Assembly: GCA_039029355.1 (NCBI GenBank)
Contig: JBCCGI010000009.1
Location: forward strand, 62,001 to 126,000
Length of the DNA: 64,000 bases
Source: JBCCGI01 sp039029355
GTDB lineage: Bacteria; Planctomycetota; UBA1135; GCA-002686595
Direction of reading: 5' to 3'
Every line of letters starts with the position of its first letter. The first letter of the stretch is position 1. The notes under the pieces are model-generated. The model did not search any database, was not told the origin of the DNA, and saw nothing but the letters and a program-made list of their open reading frames with translations. A program made the position numbers and the translations under genes. Of this stretch, positions 26,701-33,503 are shown one piece after another.

Positions 26701-28962
26701 CAGCTGGTTGTAGGTGAAGGCGCCGGCCAGCGTCGCGAGCCCGTTGTCGTTCGAGATGTCGACCACCACCAGCGCGCCGGGCGGCCCGGCGGGCGTCTGG
26801 CAGCTGAGGGTGCTGTCGTCGACGATGCTCACGGAGGTCGCCGCCACCCCGTTGAAGAGCACGACGTTCGTCCCGGCGTCGTTGACCTCGAAGCCGGTCC
26901 CCGTCAGCGTCACTCCCGTCGAGCCCAGCGACGTACCGGTCGGCGGGCTGACCGACCCCAGCGTAGGAGCCGCGTGATACGCGTACCCATCGGCCAGCGT
27001 CACGGACCCGTTGTCGTTCGAGAGCACAACGTCGACCGCGTCGCCCGGCGTGCCGGCGGGCACGTCACAGGTGAGCGACGTGTCGCTCACGATCACCACG
27101 TTCGGCGCCGCGAGCCCGGCGAACGTCACCGCGCTCACGCCGGGGCTGAGGTTCTGAAACCCGCTACCGGTCAGCGTCACGCCGTTGCCGCCGCTTCCGC
27201 TTCCCGCCGGCGGGGCTACGGCGTCCAGCGTGGGGTGCGGGTGATACGAGTAGGCCGACGAAAGCGCCGCGCTGCCGTTGTCGTTGGTCAACGCAACGTC
27301 GACGAGCGTGCCCGCTGCTCCGGGCGGCGCGAGGCACGTCAGGGTCGTGTCGCTTACGACGTTGACCGCCGAGGCGTTGACGCCGTCGAAGGTCACCACG
27401 TTGACGCCGGGCACGAAGTCGGCGAAGCCCGTGCCGGTGAGCGTAACGACGGTTCCGCCGAGGGGCGTCCCCTGGGGCGGCGTCGCCGACACCAGCGTCG
27501 GCGCGACGCCGTAGGTGTAGCCCTCGGTCAGGACGGCGGTGCCGTTGTTGTTGGTGACGGTCACGTCCACCGGACCGGCCGCCGTACCCGGCGGCGTGTC
27601 GCACTGAATCGTCGCGTCGTCAACCGCGACGACGCCGAGCGCGGGGATACCGTCGAAGAGCACCGTGTTCGTGCCGGCCGCGTCGTTGACGAAGCCGGCG
27701 CCGCTGATCGAAACGCTGGTCGAGACGGTCGTCGGCCCGCTCGGAGGAGCCACGGCCGAGACCGACGGCTCGGTGGTGTAGAGAAAGGCGCCCGAGAGTG
27801 TCGCCGCGCCGTTGCCGTTGCGCACCTCGACATCGACCGCCGAGCTCAACGTGCCGGCCGGGGTCTGGCAGGTCAGGGTCGCGTCGTCGAGCACCGCCAC
27901 CGCGCTGGCGCTGACCCCGCCGAAGAGCACCTGGTTGACGCCCGCGTCGCCGTTCAGGAAGCCCGACCCGGTCAGCGTGACCTCGGTGCCTCCCTGGTAG
28001 GAGCCTCCGGGCGGCGTCACGGCGCCCAGCGCCGGCAGCGGGTGATACGAAAAGGCGCCGGCTGCGACGGCGGCACCGTTCGCGTTGAGGACCGCGACGT
28101 CCACCGCGGCCGCCGGGTCGCCGGGGGGGGACTCGCAGGAGAGCTCGGTATCGCTCACGACCAGCACGTTCGTGGCCGGCGTCACGCCGAACAGCACCGT
28201 GTTGGCTCCCGCCGAGAAGTCCAAGAAGCCGGTTCCGAACACGCTCACGGGCGTCCCGCCGAGCGAGGTGCCGGTGGGCTCGTCCAGCGAGGAGATCGTC
28301 GGAAGCGCGTGGTTGCTGAACGCTAGCGGCAGCACCGTCTCGCCGTTCACGTTCTGCACGCGGACGTCCACCGTCGTGCTCGGAACTCCCGGCGGGGTCG
28401 AGCAGGTGATCGTGTTGTCGTCGAGCGTGATGACGGCGGCCGCGGGCACACCGTCGAAGGTGACGGTGTTGGCCCCGGGCAGGTCGTCCAGGAAGCCCTC
28501 GCCCTCCAGCGTCACCGTCGCGCCCCCCAACGACGAGCCGCTCGGCGGCGTGACGTCGCTCACGAGCGGCAGGCCCGCGTAGCGATAGGCGCCCTCGAGA
28601 TACGACGCTCCGATCGCGTTGAAGACCTGCACGTCGACCGAGGTCCCGGGGACGCCGGGCGGCGGCATGCACGTGATGGTCGTCTCGTGCAGAACGTCGA
28701 TCCCGGTCGCGGGGGCCCCGCCGAACGTCACCGTCAGGTCGCCCGCTCCCTTGGCCGTGAAGCCGCTCCCCACCAACGTCGCCGGAACTCCGCCGATCGA
28801 AGATCCGACCGCCGGCACCACCGAGACCAGCACGGGCGGAATGCTCCCCGCCGACGAGCCGTCGTCGCAGCCCGCGAGGGGCAGCGCCGCGAGCAGTGAG
28901 AGCAAGGGGAAGGCGATACGTCGCCGTCCCGGGGCGGGGCGGCTCCAGCTGAAGGGGTTCAT
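23713..28962 (-). CDS. Giant lipoprotein with nine IPT/TIG repeats and a beta-helix
   Basis: A 1749-residue protein with a lipoprotein signal (LLSLLAALPLAGC). Nine IPT/TIG immunoglobulin-like repeats of ~89 residues follow; a typical unit runs from PxLxxVxPPxGxxxGGxxVT through TGSGF to a C-terminal VDVxVxNxNG strand. After them come a Big_1/invasin-like Ig domain (VSITVTVLDDCSTPMPGEPVEL), a right-handed beta-helix beginning WRTLGRAASSVVPGDTVFVGAGTY, and a large C-terminal beta domain of unknown type. It is likely exposed on the outer membrane as an adhesin or ligand-capture protein. Its position 28 nt before the TonB-dependent receptor gene suggests it may present a ligand to that receptor. 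The start ATG 28962 is set by the lipobox; no Shine-Dalgarno is visible. Confidence 0.9.
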   Translation of the reverse strand: MNPFSWSRPAPGRRRIAFPLLSLLAALPLAGCDDGSSAGSIPPVLVSVVPAVGSSIGGVPATLVGSGFTAKGAGDLTVTFGGAPATGIDVLHETTITCMPPPGVPGTSVDVQVFNAIGASYLEGAYRYAGLPLVSDVTPPSGSSLGGATVTLEGEGFLDDLPGANTVTFDGVPAAAVITLDDNTITCSTPPGVPSTTVDVRVQNVNGETVLPLAFSNHALPTISSLDEPTGTSLGGTPVSVFGTGFLDFSAGANTVLFGVTPATNVLVVSDTELSCESPPGDPAAAVDVAVLNANGAAVAAGAFSYHPLPALGAVTPPGGSYQGGTEVTLTGSGFLNGDAGVNQVLFGGVSASAVAVLDDATLTCQTPAGTLSSAVDVEVRNGNGAATLSGAFLYTTEPSVSAVAPPSGPTTVSTSVSISGAGFVNDAAGTNTVLFDGIPALGVVAVDDATIQCDTPPGTAAGPVDVTVTNNNGTAVLTEGYTYGVAPTLVSATPPQGTPLGGTVVTLTGTGFADFVPGVNVVTFDGVNASAVNVVSDTTLTCLAPPGAAGTLVDVALTNDNGSAALSSAYSYHPHPTLDAVAPPAGSGSGGNGVTLTGSGFQNLSPGVSAVTFAGLAAPNVVIVSDTSLTCDVPAGTPGDAVDVVLSNDNGSVTLADGYAYHAAPTLGSVSPPTGTSLGSTGVTLTGTGFEVNDAGTNVVLFNGVAATSVSIVDDSTLSCQTPAGPPGALVVVDISNDNGLATLAGAFTYNQLPVLSTVSPAAGPLAGGDTVTLTGSGFLSQGAGTNAVTFDGVPATGVTVANDTSLTCVVPAGVLCGPVDVRVSNLNGSSQLSGGFTYLTDVSATASLVLVDSPFGALANGADAVSITVTVLDDCSTPMPGEPVELRVGGSANTVTPSTGATDASGIFTATLTTTLAEVKTIAVAVRPGLGEVILADQPTAEFVWEVPGYRYIRVTGSDANGGTSPTDAWRTLGRAASSVVPGDTVFVGAGTYVGAVSFVANGTPASPIRFTADRLGQLTGDAGDVLLDGGGGAFTLDFDGAGDIEIEGFSITGATADGTSAGVRLRNLAQGITLRGNRLYGSSFGLHGSLVEDVTFEENVVSNNLATGLFLRDTNTIALTGNLIYNNGLDGVELENSSAEVVANTVYLNGGDGFDLNTGGSSNIRNNIITSHPGAGLRVSGGAAAVSRHNDVWNNAGGDWVGILPGSGDLSANPSFVDPAGPDGLLGGANAADDSFHLSTSPGSFALDAGSADAHLVELADGTNLADKTTRIDDVLDGATPDADTLNLGYHSRAGMGTPPELAPGDARLAYVTGSTEAARRPLVRGWQDALAAWSAAALGFPVGSAAGVTRSVVVESSPLHRDEDLLIALSEDAIASTTELDVHRWAGAEWVLEWSSADIDTVHAKERAFDVAYEEDSGDALVVYSDGTATPVYRVFSQGLWTAEVALPLNDGAGPNPDVNTGAVRWMELIAGPDGSEITLLYADENADLIGVAWDGAAWDSSTAFALETDLRTNPVSGEVSNRCFDAAYERASGDLVVAWAVNGVSGFMFTVRPAGSSGWGTPQLDANAPAGGIPQFVDLASQPSTDRVAGVFLDLGDGIERLGLATWNGTGWVHSGEYDSQITDVNDTATGDFPGAVAWVGTSGVAICVFADDATGTLDWASWTAITGWVVQADVPIATKGTTESVLLEHLAGQNKVVAVLSDDLGQLFAATYDGLSWVVSGGGLPLATDLFVDDSMPFSLDAK
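26440..28843 (-). repeat. Nine tandem coding repeats (~267 nt each), IPT/TIG array
   Basis: Coding repeats within the lipoprotein gene. Each unit encodes one IPT/TIG domain; recurrent pieces include a GGxxVTLTGSGF segment, a NxVxFDGV turn and a VDVxVxNxNG end strand. Protein-level similarity between units is high, while the DNA is diverged enough that no long perfect repeat is obvious. Confidence 0.85.
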
Positions 28963-29171
28963 GGGACGTCCACGGGGCTGAGGTAGGGACCGCCGGCAAC
29001 ATCGTCCGAACTTGTGGATTCCCTTAGAAAGTCGTGGCCGCCACGACCCTAGAAGCGCCCTGTAGAGCCCTCTGAGGCGCTGAGACGGCGTTTCCTTGTG
29101 GCCGCGGCCACCAACTTCGCGGCCCGGTGCTCCGCCGCACCAATTGCGATCTTCTAAATGAGGCGCGCGCT
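28963..29171. other. Intergenic region with two palindromes
   Basis: This 209-bp gap separates the ABC transporter stop from the IPT lipoprotein start, both on the minus strand. It holds a 7-bp inverted repeat with a 3-nt loop (GTCGTGG/CCACGAC, 29031-29047) and a 14-nt perfect palindrome GTGGCCGCGGCCAC (29098-29111). Neither has a T run in the right place for an intrinsic terminator. The promoter of the four-gene IPT-TonB-YfiR-kinase operon should lie here. Confidence 0.4.
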
Positions 29172-30977
29172 CTAGTCGGCTTCGCCGGGCACCACGGCGG
29201 CGCCGGTCTGCACCCGCCAAAGCCCCGCGTACACGCCGCCGGCCTCCACCAGCTGGTCGTGGGTCCCCCACTCCGAGACGTGGCCGCCCTCGAGCACGTA
29301 GATCCGGTCCGCCCGTCGAACGGTCGAGAGCCGATGGGCGATCACGACCGTCGTGCGCCCGACCGCGATGCGTGCGAGCGAGCGCTGGATCGCGGCCTCG
29401 GTCTCGTTGTCGACGGCCGAAGTCGCCTCGTCGAGCACGAGCAACGGCGGGTCCTTCAACACCGCGCGCGCGATCGAGACGCGCTGGCGCTGACCGCCCG
29501 ACAGCTTCTGCCCGCGCTCGCCGACGAGCGTGTCGTAGCCCGCCGGAAGCGCCTCGATGAAGCCGTGCGCCTCGGCGATGCGGCTGGCGCGCTCGATCTC
29601 GTCGTCGTCGGCGTCGGGCCGGCCGTACGCGATGTTCTCACGCACCGTGCCGTGGAAGAGGAAGACGTCCTGCGAGACCAGCCCGATCGCGCGCCGGAGA
29701 TCGTCGAGCTCCAGCTCGCGCACGTCGATCCCGTCGACCCGCACCCGACCGCGCTGCGCGTCGTAGAAGCGCAACAGGAGCTTGATGATCGTGCTCTTGC
29801 CCGCGCCGGTCGCCCCGACGATCGCTACCGTGGAGCCCGCCGGCACGCTCAGCGACAGGTCGCGGAAGACGGGGTAGCCCTCGTCGTAGCCAAAGGTCAC
29901 GTCGTCGAACTCCACCTCACCACGGACGCCGTCCAGCGGCAAAGGAGTCGCGCCGGTACGCACGCGCGGTGATCGGCCGAGCAGGTCGAGGACGCGCGCG
30001 GTCGACGCCATCGCACGCTGGTAGAGGTCGAAGGTCTCGCCCAGCGTCGTAAGCGGCCACAGCAGGCGCTGGGTGAGGAACACCATGACGGTGTAGGCCG
30101 AGACGTCGAGCTCGCCCTCGACCGCGAGAATGCCGCCGAACACGACGAGCGCCGCGAACCCCAGCACGATCACCATGCGGATCAGCGGCGAGAACGCGCT
30201 GGAGAGCCGAATCGCGCGCCGGTTGCTCTCGCGGTAGGCCTCGCTCCGGCGGCGGATGCGGTCGGCCTCGCGGCCCTCGGCGGCGAAGCTCTTGATGGTC
30301 GCGATGCCGCCCAGGTTGCCCGCGAGCTCGGAGTTGAGCAGCCCGACCTCCGAGCGCACCGCGGCGTAGCGCGGCTGGAGGTGCCGCTGGTACAGCACCG
30401 AGCCCCACAGGATGAACGGCATCGGCACCATCGCCATCCACGCCACGCTCGGCGCCAGGTAGAAGAACGCCGCCCCGATCACGACGACGGTGGTCGAGAC
30501 CTTGATCAGATCGGTCGCCCCGACGTCGAGGAAGCGCTCCAGCTGGTTGACGTCGTCGTTGAGCACCGCCATCAGCCCGCCGCTTTGGGCATCCTCGAAG
30601 AAGGCCAGCTCGAGCGTCTGCACGTGGCGGTACGCATCGAGCCGCAGCTCGTGCTGCACGGTCTGCGCCAGGTTGCGCCAAAGCAGCTTGTGCGCGTAGT
30701 CGAACAGCGACTCGGCGAACCAGACCAGCACGGTCAGCCCGGCCAGCACCCAGAGCTGGGTGGTCACGTCCTCGATGCCGAGGCCGGCGAGGAACGACTC
30801 CTCCTTCTCGACGACGATGTCGACCGCCATGCCGATCAGCGCCGGCGGCGCGATGTCGAGAATCTTGTTCAGGATCGTGCACCCGACCGCGGCGCGGATG
30901 CGCCAGCGGTGGGGACGGGCGTACGAGAGCAGGCGGCGGAGCGGATGGTCTGCCGAGCCGGGGTCCGAGGCTTCCAT
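29172..30977 (-). CDS. ABC exporter, fused permease-ATPase (MsbA/lipid-type)
   Basis: The 601-residue half-transporter has a six-helix exporter membrane domain (about 15-320) and an ATPase domain (about 345-590). Motifs are Walker A GATGAGKST, Q-loop LVSQDVFLFHG, signature LSGGQRQRVSIA, Walker B LLVLDEATSA and the His-switch AHRLSTV. The family exports lipids, peptides or drugs as homodimers; the cargo is unknown. The start ATG 30977 places the first helix correctly and has a TATTCT hexamer ending 7 nt upstream, suggesting a leaderless message. It is divergent from the FG-GAP gene at 31042 with only 64 bp between them. Confidence 0.94.
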   Translation of the reverse strand: MEASDPGSADHPLRRLLSYARPHRWRIRAAVGCTILNKILDIAPPALIGMAVDIVVEKEESFLAGLGIEDVTTQLWVLAGLTVLVWFAESLFDYAHKLLWRNLAQTVQHELRLDAYRHVQTLELAFFEDAQSGGLMAVLNDDVNQLERFLDVGATDLIKVSTTVVVIGAAFFYLAPSVAWMAMVPMPFILWGSVLYQRHLQPRYAAVRSEVGLLNSELAGNLGGIATIKSFAAEGREADRIRRRSEAYRESNRRAIRLSSAFSPLIRMVIVLGFAALVVFGGILAVEGELDVSAYTVMVFLTQRLLWPLTTLGETFDLYQRAMASTARVLDLLGRSPRVRTGATPLPLDGVRGEVEFDDVTFGYDEGYPVFRDLSLSVPAGSTVAIVGATGAGKSTIIKLLLRFYDAQRGRVRVDGIDVRELELDDLRRAIGLVSQDVFLFHGTVRENIAYGRPDADDDEIERASRIAEAHGFIEALPAGYDTLVGERGQKLSGGQRQRVSIARAVLKDPPLLVLDEATSAVDNETEAAIQRSLARIAVGRTTVVIAHRLSTVRRADRIYVLEGGHVSEWGTHDQLVEAGGVYAGLWRVQTGAAVVPGEAD

Positions 30978-31041
30978 CGCGACGAGAATAGCGGCCCGCG
31001 CGACGGGATCCGACCGCGGCACCGGCGGGTAAGATGAGGGG
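30978..31041. promoter_or_regulatory. Divergent promoter region with paired leaderless-type -10 hexamers
   Basis: Only 64 bp separate the two divergent starts. On the plus strand TAAGAT (31030-31035) is 6 nt before ATG 31042. On the minus strand TATTCT (30990-30985) is 7 nt before ATG 30977. That spacing would place transcription starts at or next to the A of each ATG. No convincing -35 boxes are seen. Confidence 0.45.
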
Positions 31042-32679
31042 ATGCTGCCCCGGATCGCACTCCCCGTCCGCGCCGCCGGCCCCGCGGCGCTCCTCGCCCT
31101 GGCCGCCCTCACCTCCCCCGCCGGCGCCCAGGGAAGCTGCCAGGAGGCGTTGGTCGCCGCGTCCAATCCCTCTCTGGAAGCGCGCTTCGGCTTCTCGGTC
31201 GCGGTCGACGGCGACACGGTGGCGGTGGGCGCGCCGTTCGGGAACGGAGCCGCGACGCTCTCGGGGGTCGTCTACGTCTATGAGCGCGGCCCCGCTGGCT
31301 GGATCGAGACCGCGAAGCTCAGCGCGGGCGATGGCGCGCCGGGCGACGGCTTCGGCAACGAGCTGGCGCTCGACGGCGACCGGCTCCTGATCGGCTCGGT
31401 GTGGAAGGACGGTCCCGGCGTCGACTCCGGCGCGGCCTACCTCTTCGAGCGCGGCCCCGGCGGCTGGGCCGAGGCTCAGAAGCTCCTGCCCTCGGACCAC
31501 GCGCCGCAAGACTGGTACGGCCGCGCGGTCGCGCTGGACGGCGACCGGCTGCTGGTCGGCGCGAGCCTCAAGGCCGACCCGGCCTTCGCGACGGGCGCCA
31601 CCTACGTCTACGAGCGATCGGGCGGCACCTGGAACCAGACCGCCAAGCTCTCGGCCAGCGACGGCGCCGGCGATGACTTCTTCGGCGGCTCGCTCGACCT
31701 GGACGGCGACCGCATCCTGGTCGGAGCGCACGGCGCCGACGACCTGGCCGAGGAGTCCGGCGGCGCCTACGTCTTCGACCTCGTCGGCGGGACGTGGGTC
31801 GAGACCGTCAAGCTGATCGCCGCCGACGGCAAGGCCAACGACGACCTGGCGGTCGAGGTGGCGCTCGCGGGAGACGTCGCCCTGCTCGCCAGCTTCGGCG
31901 ACGACGAGGCCGGGCCCGACGCCGGCTCGGTTTACGTCTTCGAGCTCGGCCCCGGCGGCTGGGCCGAGACCGATGAGCTCACCGCCTCGGACGCCGATGC
32001 CGCCGACGGCTTCGGCAGCGGGCTCGCGCTGGACGGCGACCTGGCCGTGGTCGGCGCCTGGTACGACGACGACGGCGCGACCGACGCCGGCGCAGCCTAC
32101 GTCTTCTCGCGCGCGGGCGGCTCGTTCGCCGAGGTCGCCAAGATCGCGGGCGCGACCACCGGCGGCTTCGCGGGGTTCGACGTGGCGGTGTCGGGGACGA
32201 CCGTCGTCAGCGGCGCTCCCGAGGCCGCATCCCCGCTGCCGTTCGCGGGCGAGGTCGGCCTGCACGGCGTCGACCCGGGCGGCTCGTTCGCCGCCTGCCC
32301 GCCGTGGCTCTCGCTGGCGGCCGGCGGCGCGCAGACGCTGCGCGTCGAGGCCGGCGCCGGCTTCGCCTCGCAGCTCTACTTCGTCGCCGGCTCAGCGTCG
32401 GGGACGGCGCCGGGCTTCCTCTATCAGGGCGTCGCGGTGCCGCTGAACCCCGACTTCTACTTCCTCTTCGGCGTCTCGCATCCCGGCGCGGCGCCGCTGG
32501 GTGGATCCTTCGGCCCGCTCGACGGCGCCGGCTCGGCCAGCGCGTCGTTCGCGCTGCCGGCGGGCTTCGATCCCACCTTGGCCGGCACCAAGCTGCACCA
32601 CGCAGCCCTGCTGCTCGACCCGCTGCAGCTGACCGCGCTCGCATCGACCGAGGCCGAGCCCCTCGCGCTGGTCCCCTAG
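31042..32679 (+). CDS. Secreted FG-GAP/beta-propeller protein with C-terminal module
   Basis: The 545-residue product has a signal peptide (AALLALAALTSPAGAQG), then about seven ~55-residue FG-GAP-type repeats. Each has a FGxSVAVDGDTVAVGAP-like blade (DGFGNELALDGDRLLIG, DWYGRAVALDGDRLLVG, DFFGGSLDLDGDRILVG) and a GAAYVFERGPGGW strand. The last ~125 residues form a C-terminal module (LSLAAGGAQTLRVEAGAG, GVAVPLNPDFYFLFGV, TKLHHAALLLDP) almost identical in pattern to the end of the protein at 47572-50154. It is probably an extracellular binding/scaffold protein. Its function is not known. Confidence 0.9.
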   Translation: MLPRIALPVRAAGPAALLALAALTSPAGAQGSCQEALVAASNPSLEARFGFSVAVDGDTVAVGAPFGNGAATLSGVVYVYERGPAGWIETAKLSAGDGAPGDGFGNELALDGDRLLIGSVWKDGPGVDSGAAYLFERGPGGWAEAQKLLPSDHAPQDWYGRAVALDGDRLLVGASLKADPAFATGATYVYERSGGTWNQTAKLSASDGAGDDFFGGSLDLDGDRILVGAHGADDLAEESGGAYVFDLVGGTWVETVKLIAADGKANDDLAVEVALAGDVALLASFGDDEAGPDAGSVYVFELGPGGWAETDELTASDADAADGFGSGLALDGDLAVVGAWYDDDGATDAGAAYVFSRAGGSFAEVAKIAGATTGGFAGFDVAVSGTTVVSGAPEAASPLPFAGEVGLHGVDPGGSFAACPPWLSLAAGGAQTLRVEAGAGFASQLYFVAGSASGTAPGFLYQGVAVPLNPDFYFLFGVSHPGAAPLGGSFGPLDGAGSASASFALPAGFDPTLAGTKLHHAALLLDPLQLTALASTEAEPLALVP

Positions 32680-32698
32680 CGTACGGGTCTCAGGCTTG

Positions 32699-32724
32699 GC
32701 GGCCGCCCCGCTACGGACGGCCGC
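32699..32724 (+). terminator. Weak hairpin after the FG-GAP gene
   Basis: GCGGCCG (32699-32705) can pair with CGGCCGC (32718-32724). There is no T run, so this is only a candidate terminator. It lies just upstream of the sigma-factor promoter. Confidence 0.25.
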
Positions 32725-32726
32725 GG

Positions 32727-32755
32727 TGGACACCCTCCGGCCCGGGGCGGATAAT
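32727..32755 (+). promoter_or_regulatory. Sigma70-like promoter of the ECF sigma gene
   Basis: TGGACA (32727-32732), a 17-bp spacer and GATAAT (32750-32755) form a near-consensus housekeeping promoter, rare in such GC-rich DNA. The predicted transcription start falls on or beside the ATG at 32762. Confidence 0.65.
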
Positions 32756-32761
32756 CCCGGC

Positions 32762-32872
32762 ATGCCTGTGACGGTGCTCCAGGCCTTCTCCGTGCCGTGG
32801 CGGGAGGGCGAGAGCGAGCGCCCGCCCGCGCAGCCCCGCGCGGGCGGGTCCGGGAAAGGACGCGGCATATGA
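32762..32872 (+). CDS. Upstream ORF overlapping the ECF sigma start (putative leader peptide)
   Basis: A 36-codon ORF (starts MPVTVLQAFSVPW, ends GKGRGI) begins 6 nt after the GATAAT box, so it could be translated leaderless. Its TGA at 32870-32872 overlaps the sigma-factor ATG (ATGA), the geometry of translational coupling. The 3' half encodes the arms of an 11-bp hairpin (32821-32848). No homology is recognised and it may be fortuitous; ribosome profiling would decide. Confidence 0.35.
   Translation: MPVTVLQAFSVPWREGESERPPAQPRAGGSGKGRGI
32821..32848 (+). promoter_or_regulatory. Strong hairpin in the sigma-factor leader
   Basis: A perfect 11-bp stem (CCCGCCCGCGC / GCGCGGGCGGG) with a 6-nt loop ends 20 nt before the sigma ATG and about 5 nt before the AAAGGA ribosome binding site. 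It could slow ribosomes on the upstream ORF or limit access to the binding site. Confidence 0.45.
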
Positions 32873-33432
32873 GCCCGGCCTCCGGAGAGCCGGAAGCCCC
32901 CCTGCTCGCCGAGATCGCGGCGGGGTCGGAGACCGCGGTCGAGACGCTGCTCGAGCGCTACCGCCCGCTCGTCTGGTCCATCGTGCGGAAACAGGTTCCC
33001 GCCTCCGCCGTCGAGGACGCCGTGCAAGAGGTGTTCCTTGACGTCTGGCGCAGCGCCGCGCGCTTCGACCCCAACATCGCCTCCGAGCGCACGTTCATCG
33101 CCACGATCGCGCGCCGCCGCTCGGTCGACAACCGCCGACGCGCCGGGAGAATCCCGCCGCCGGACGAGCTGCCCGAGGAGGTGCCGGACGACCTCGACGC
33201 GCTGGAGGCGATCGACCTCGCCGATGAGGCCAGCCTGGTGCTCCAGAAGGTCGAGCTCCTGAGGCCGGTCGAGCAGCGCGTTCTCCGGCTGGCGGTCTTC
33301 CACGACCTCTCCCACGCCGAGATCGCGGCCCAGGCGGGGCTTCCCCTGGGGACCGTAAAAAGCCAGCTCCGGCGCGGAATGAAGCGCCTGAGGGACCTCC
33401 TGCCCGCCCCCCCCGACCCCGACGAGACCTGA
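32869..33432 (+). CDS. ECF-type RNA polymerase sigma factor
   Basis: The 187-residue protein has sigma region 2 (LLERYRPLVWSIVRKQV, EDAVQEVFLDVWRSAARFDP, FIATIARRRSVDNRRR) and region 4 (LRPVEQRVLRLAVFHDLSHA, EIAAQAGLPLGTVKSQLRRG). It is a two-domain ECF factor directing RNA polymerase to a dedicated regulon. The ATG at 32869 was chosen because AAAGGA precedes it and the N-terminus then fits the family; an upstream in-frame ATG at 32797 would add 24 basic residues. No zinc-finger anti-sigma gene follows. Instead a cobalamin-binding protein gene starts 71 nt downstream on the same strand and is the candidate partner. Confidence 0.93.
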   Translation: MSPASGEPEAPLLAEIAAGSETAVETLLERYRPLVWSIVRKQVPASAVEDAVQEVFLDVWRSAARFDPNIASERTFIATIARRRSVDNRRRAGRIPPPDELPEEVPDDLDALEAIDLADEASLVLQKVELLRPVEQRVLRLAVFHDLSHAEIAAQAGLPLGTVKSQLRRGMKRLRDLLPAPPDPDET

Positions 33433-33503
33433 GACGTTCGGCCCGATCGGCACGCATCCAACCCGCCGCCCGCTGCGAAACCACTCCATAGCTGACCCTT
33501 CTT

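Noticed and set aside
23878..28326. Long plus-strand open frame over the IPT-repeat gene
   Set aside because: It is the antisense shadow of the repeat gene: Arg/Gly/Val-rich, no domain, no start signal. The minus strand gives nine clear IPT/TIG domains.
26440..28843. CRISPR-like regular spacing of repeats
   Set aside because: The ~267-nt periodicity comes from coding IPT/TIG domains; there are no short identical direct repeats with unique spacers and no cas genes.
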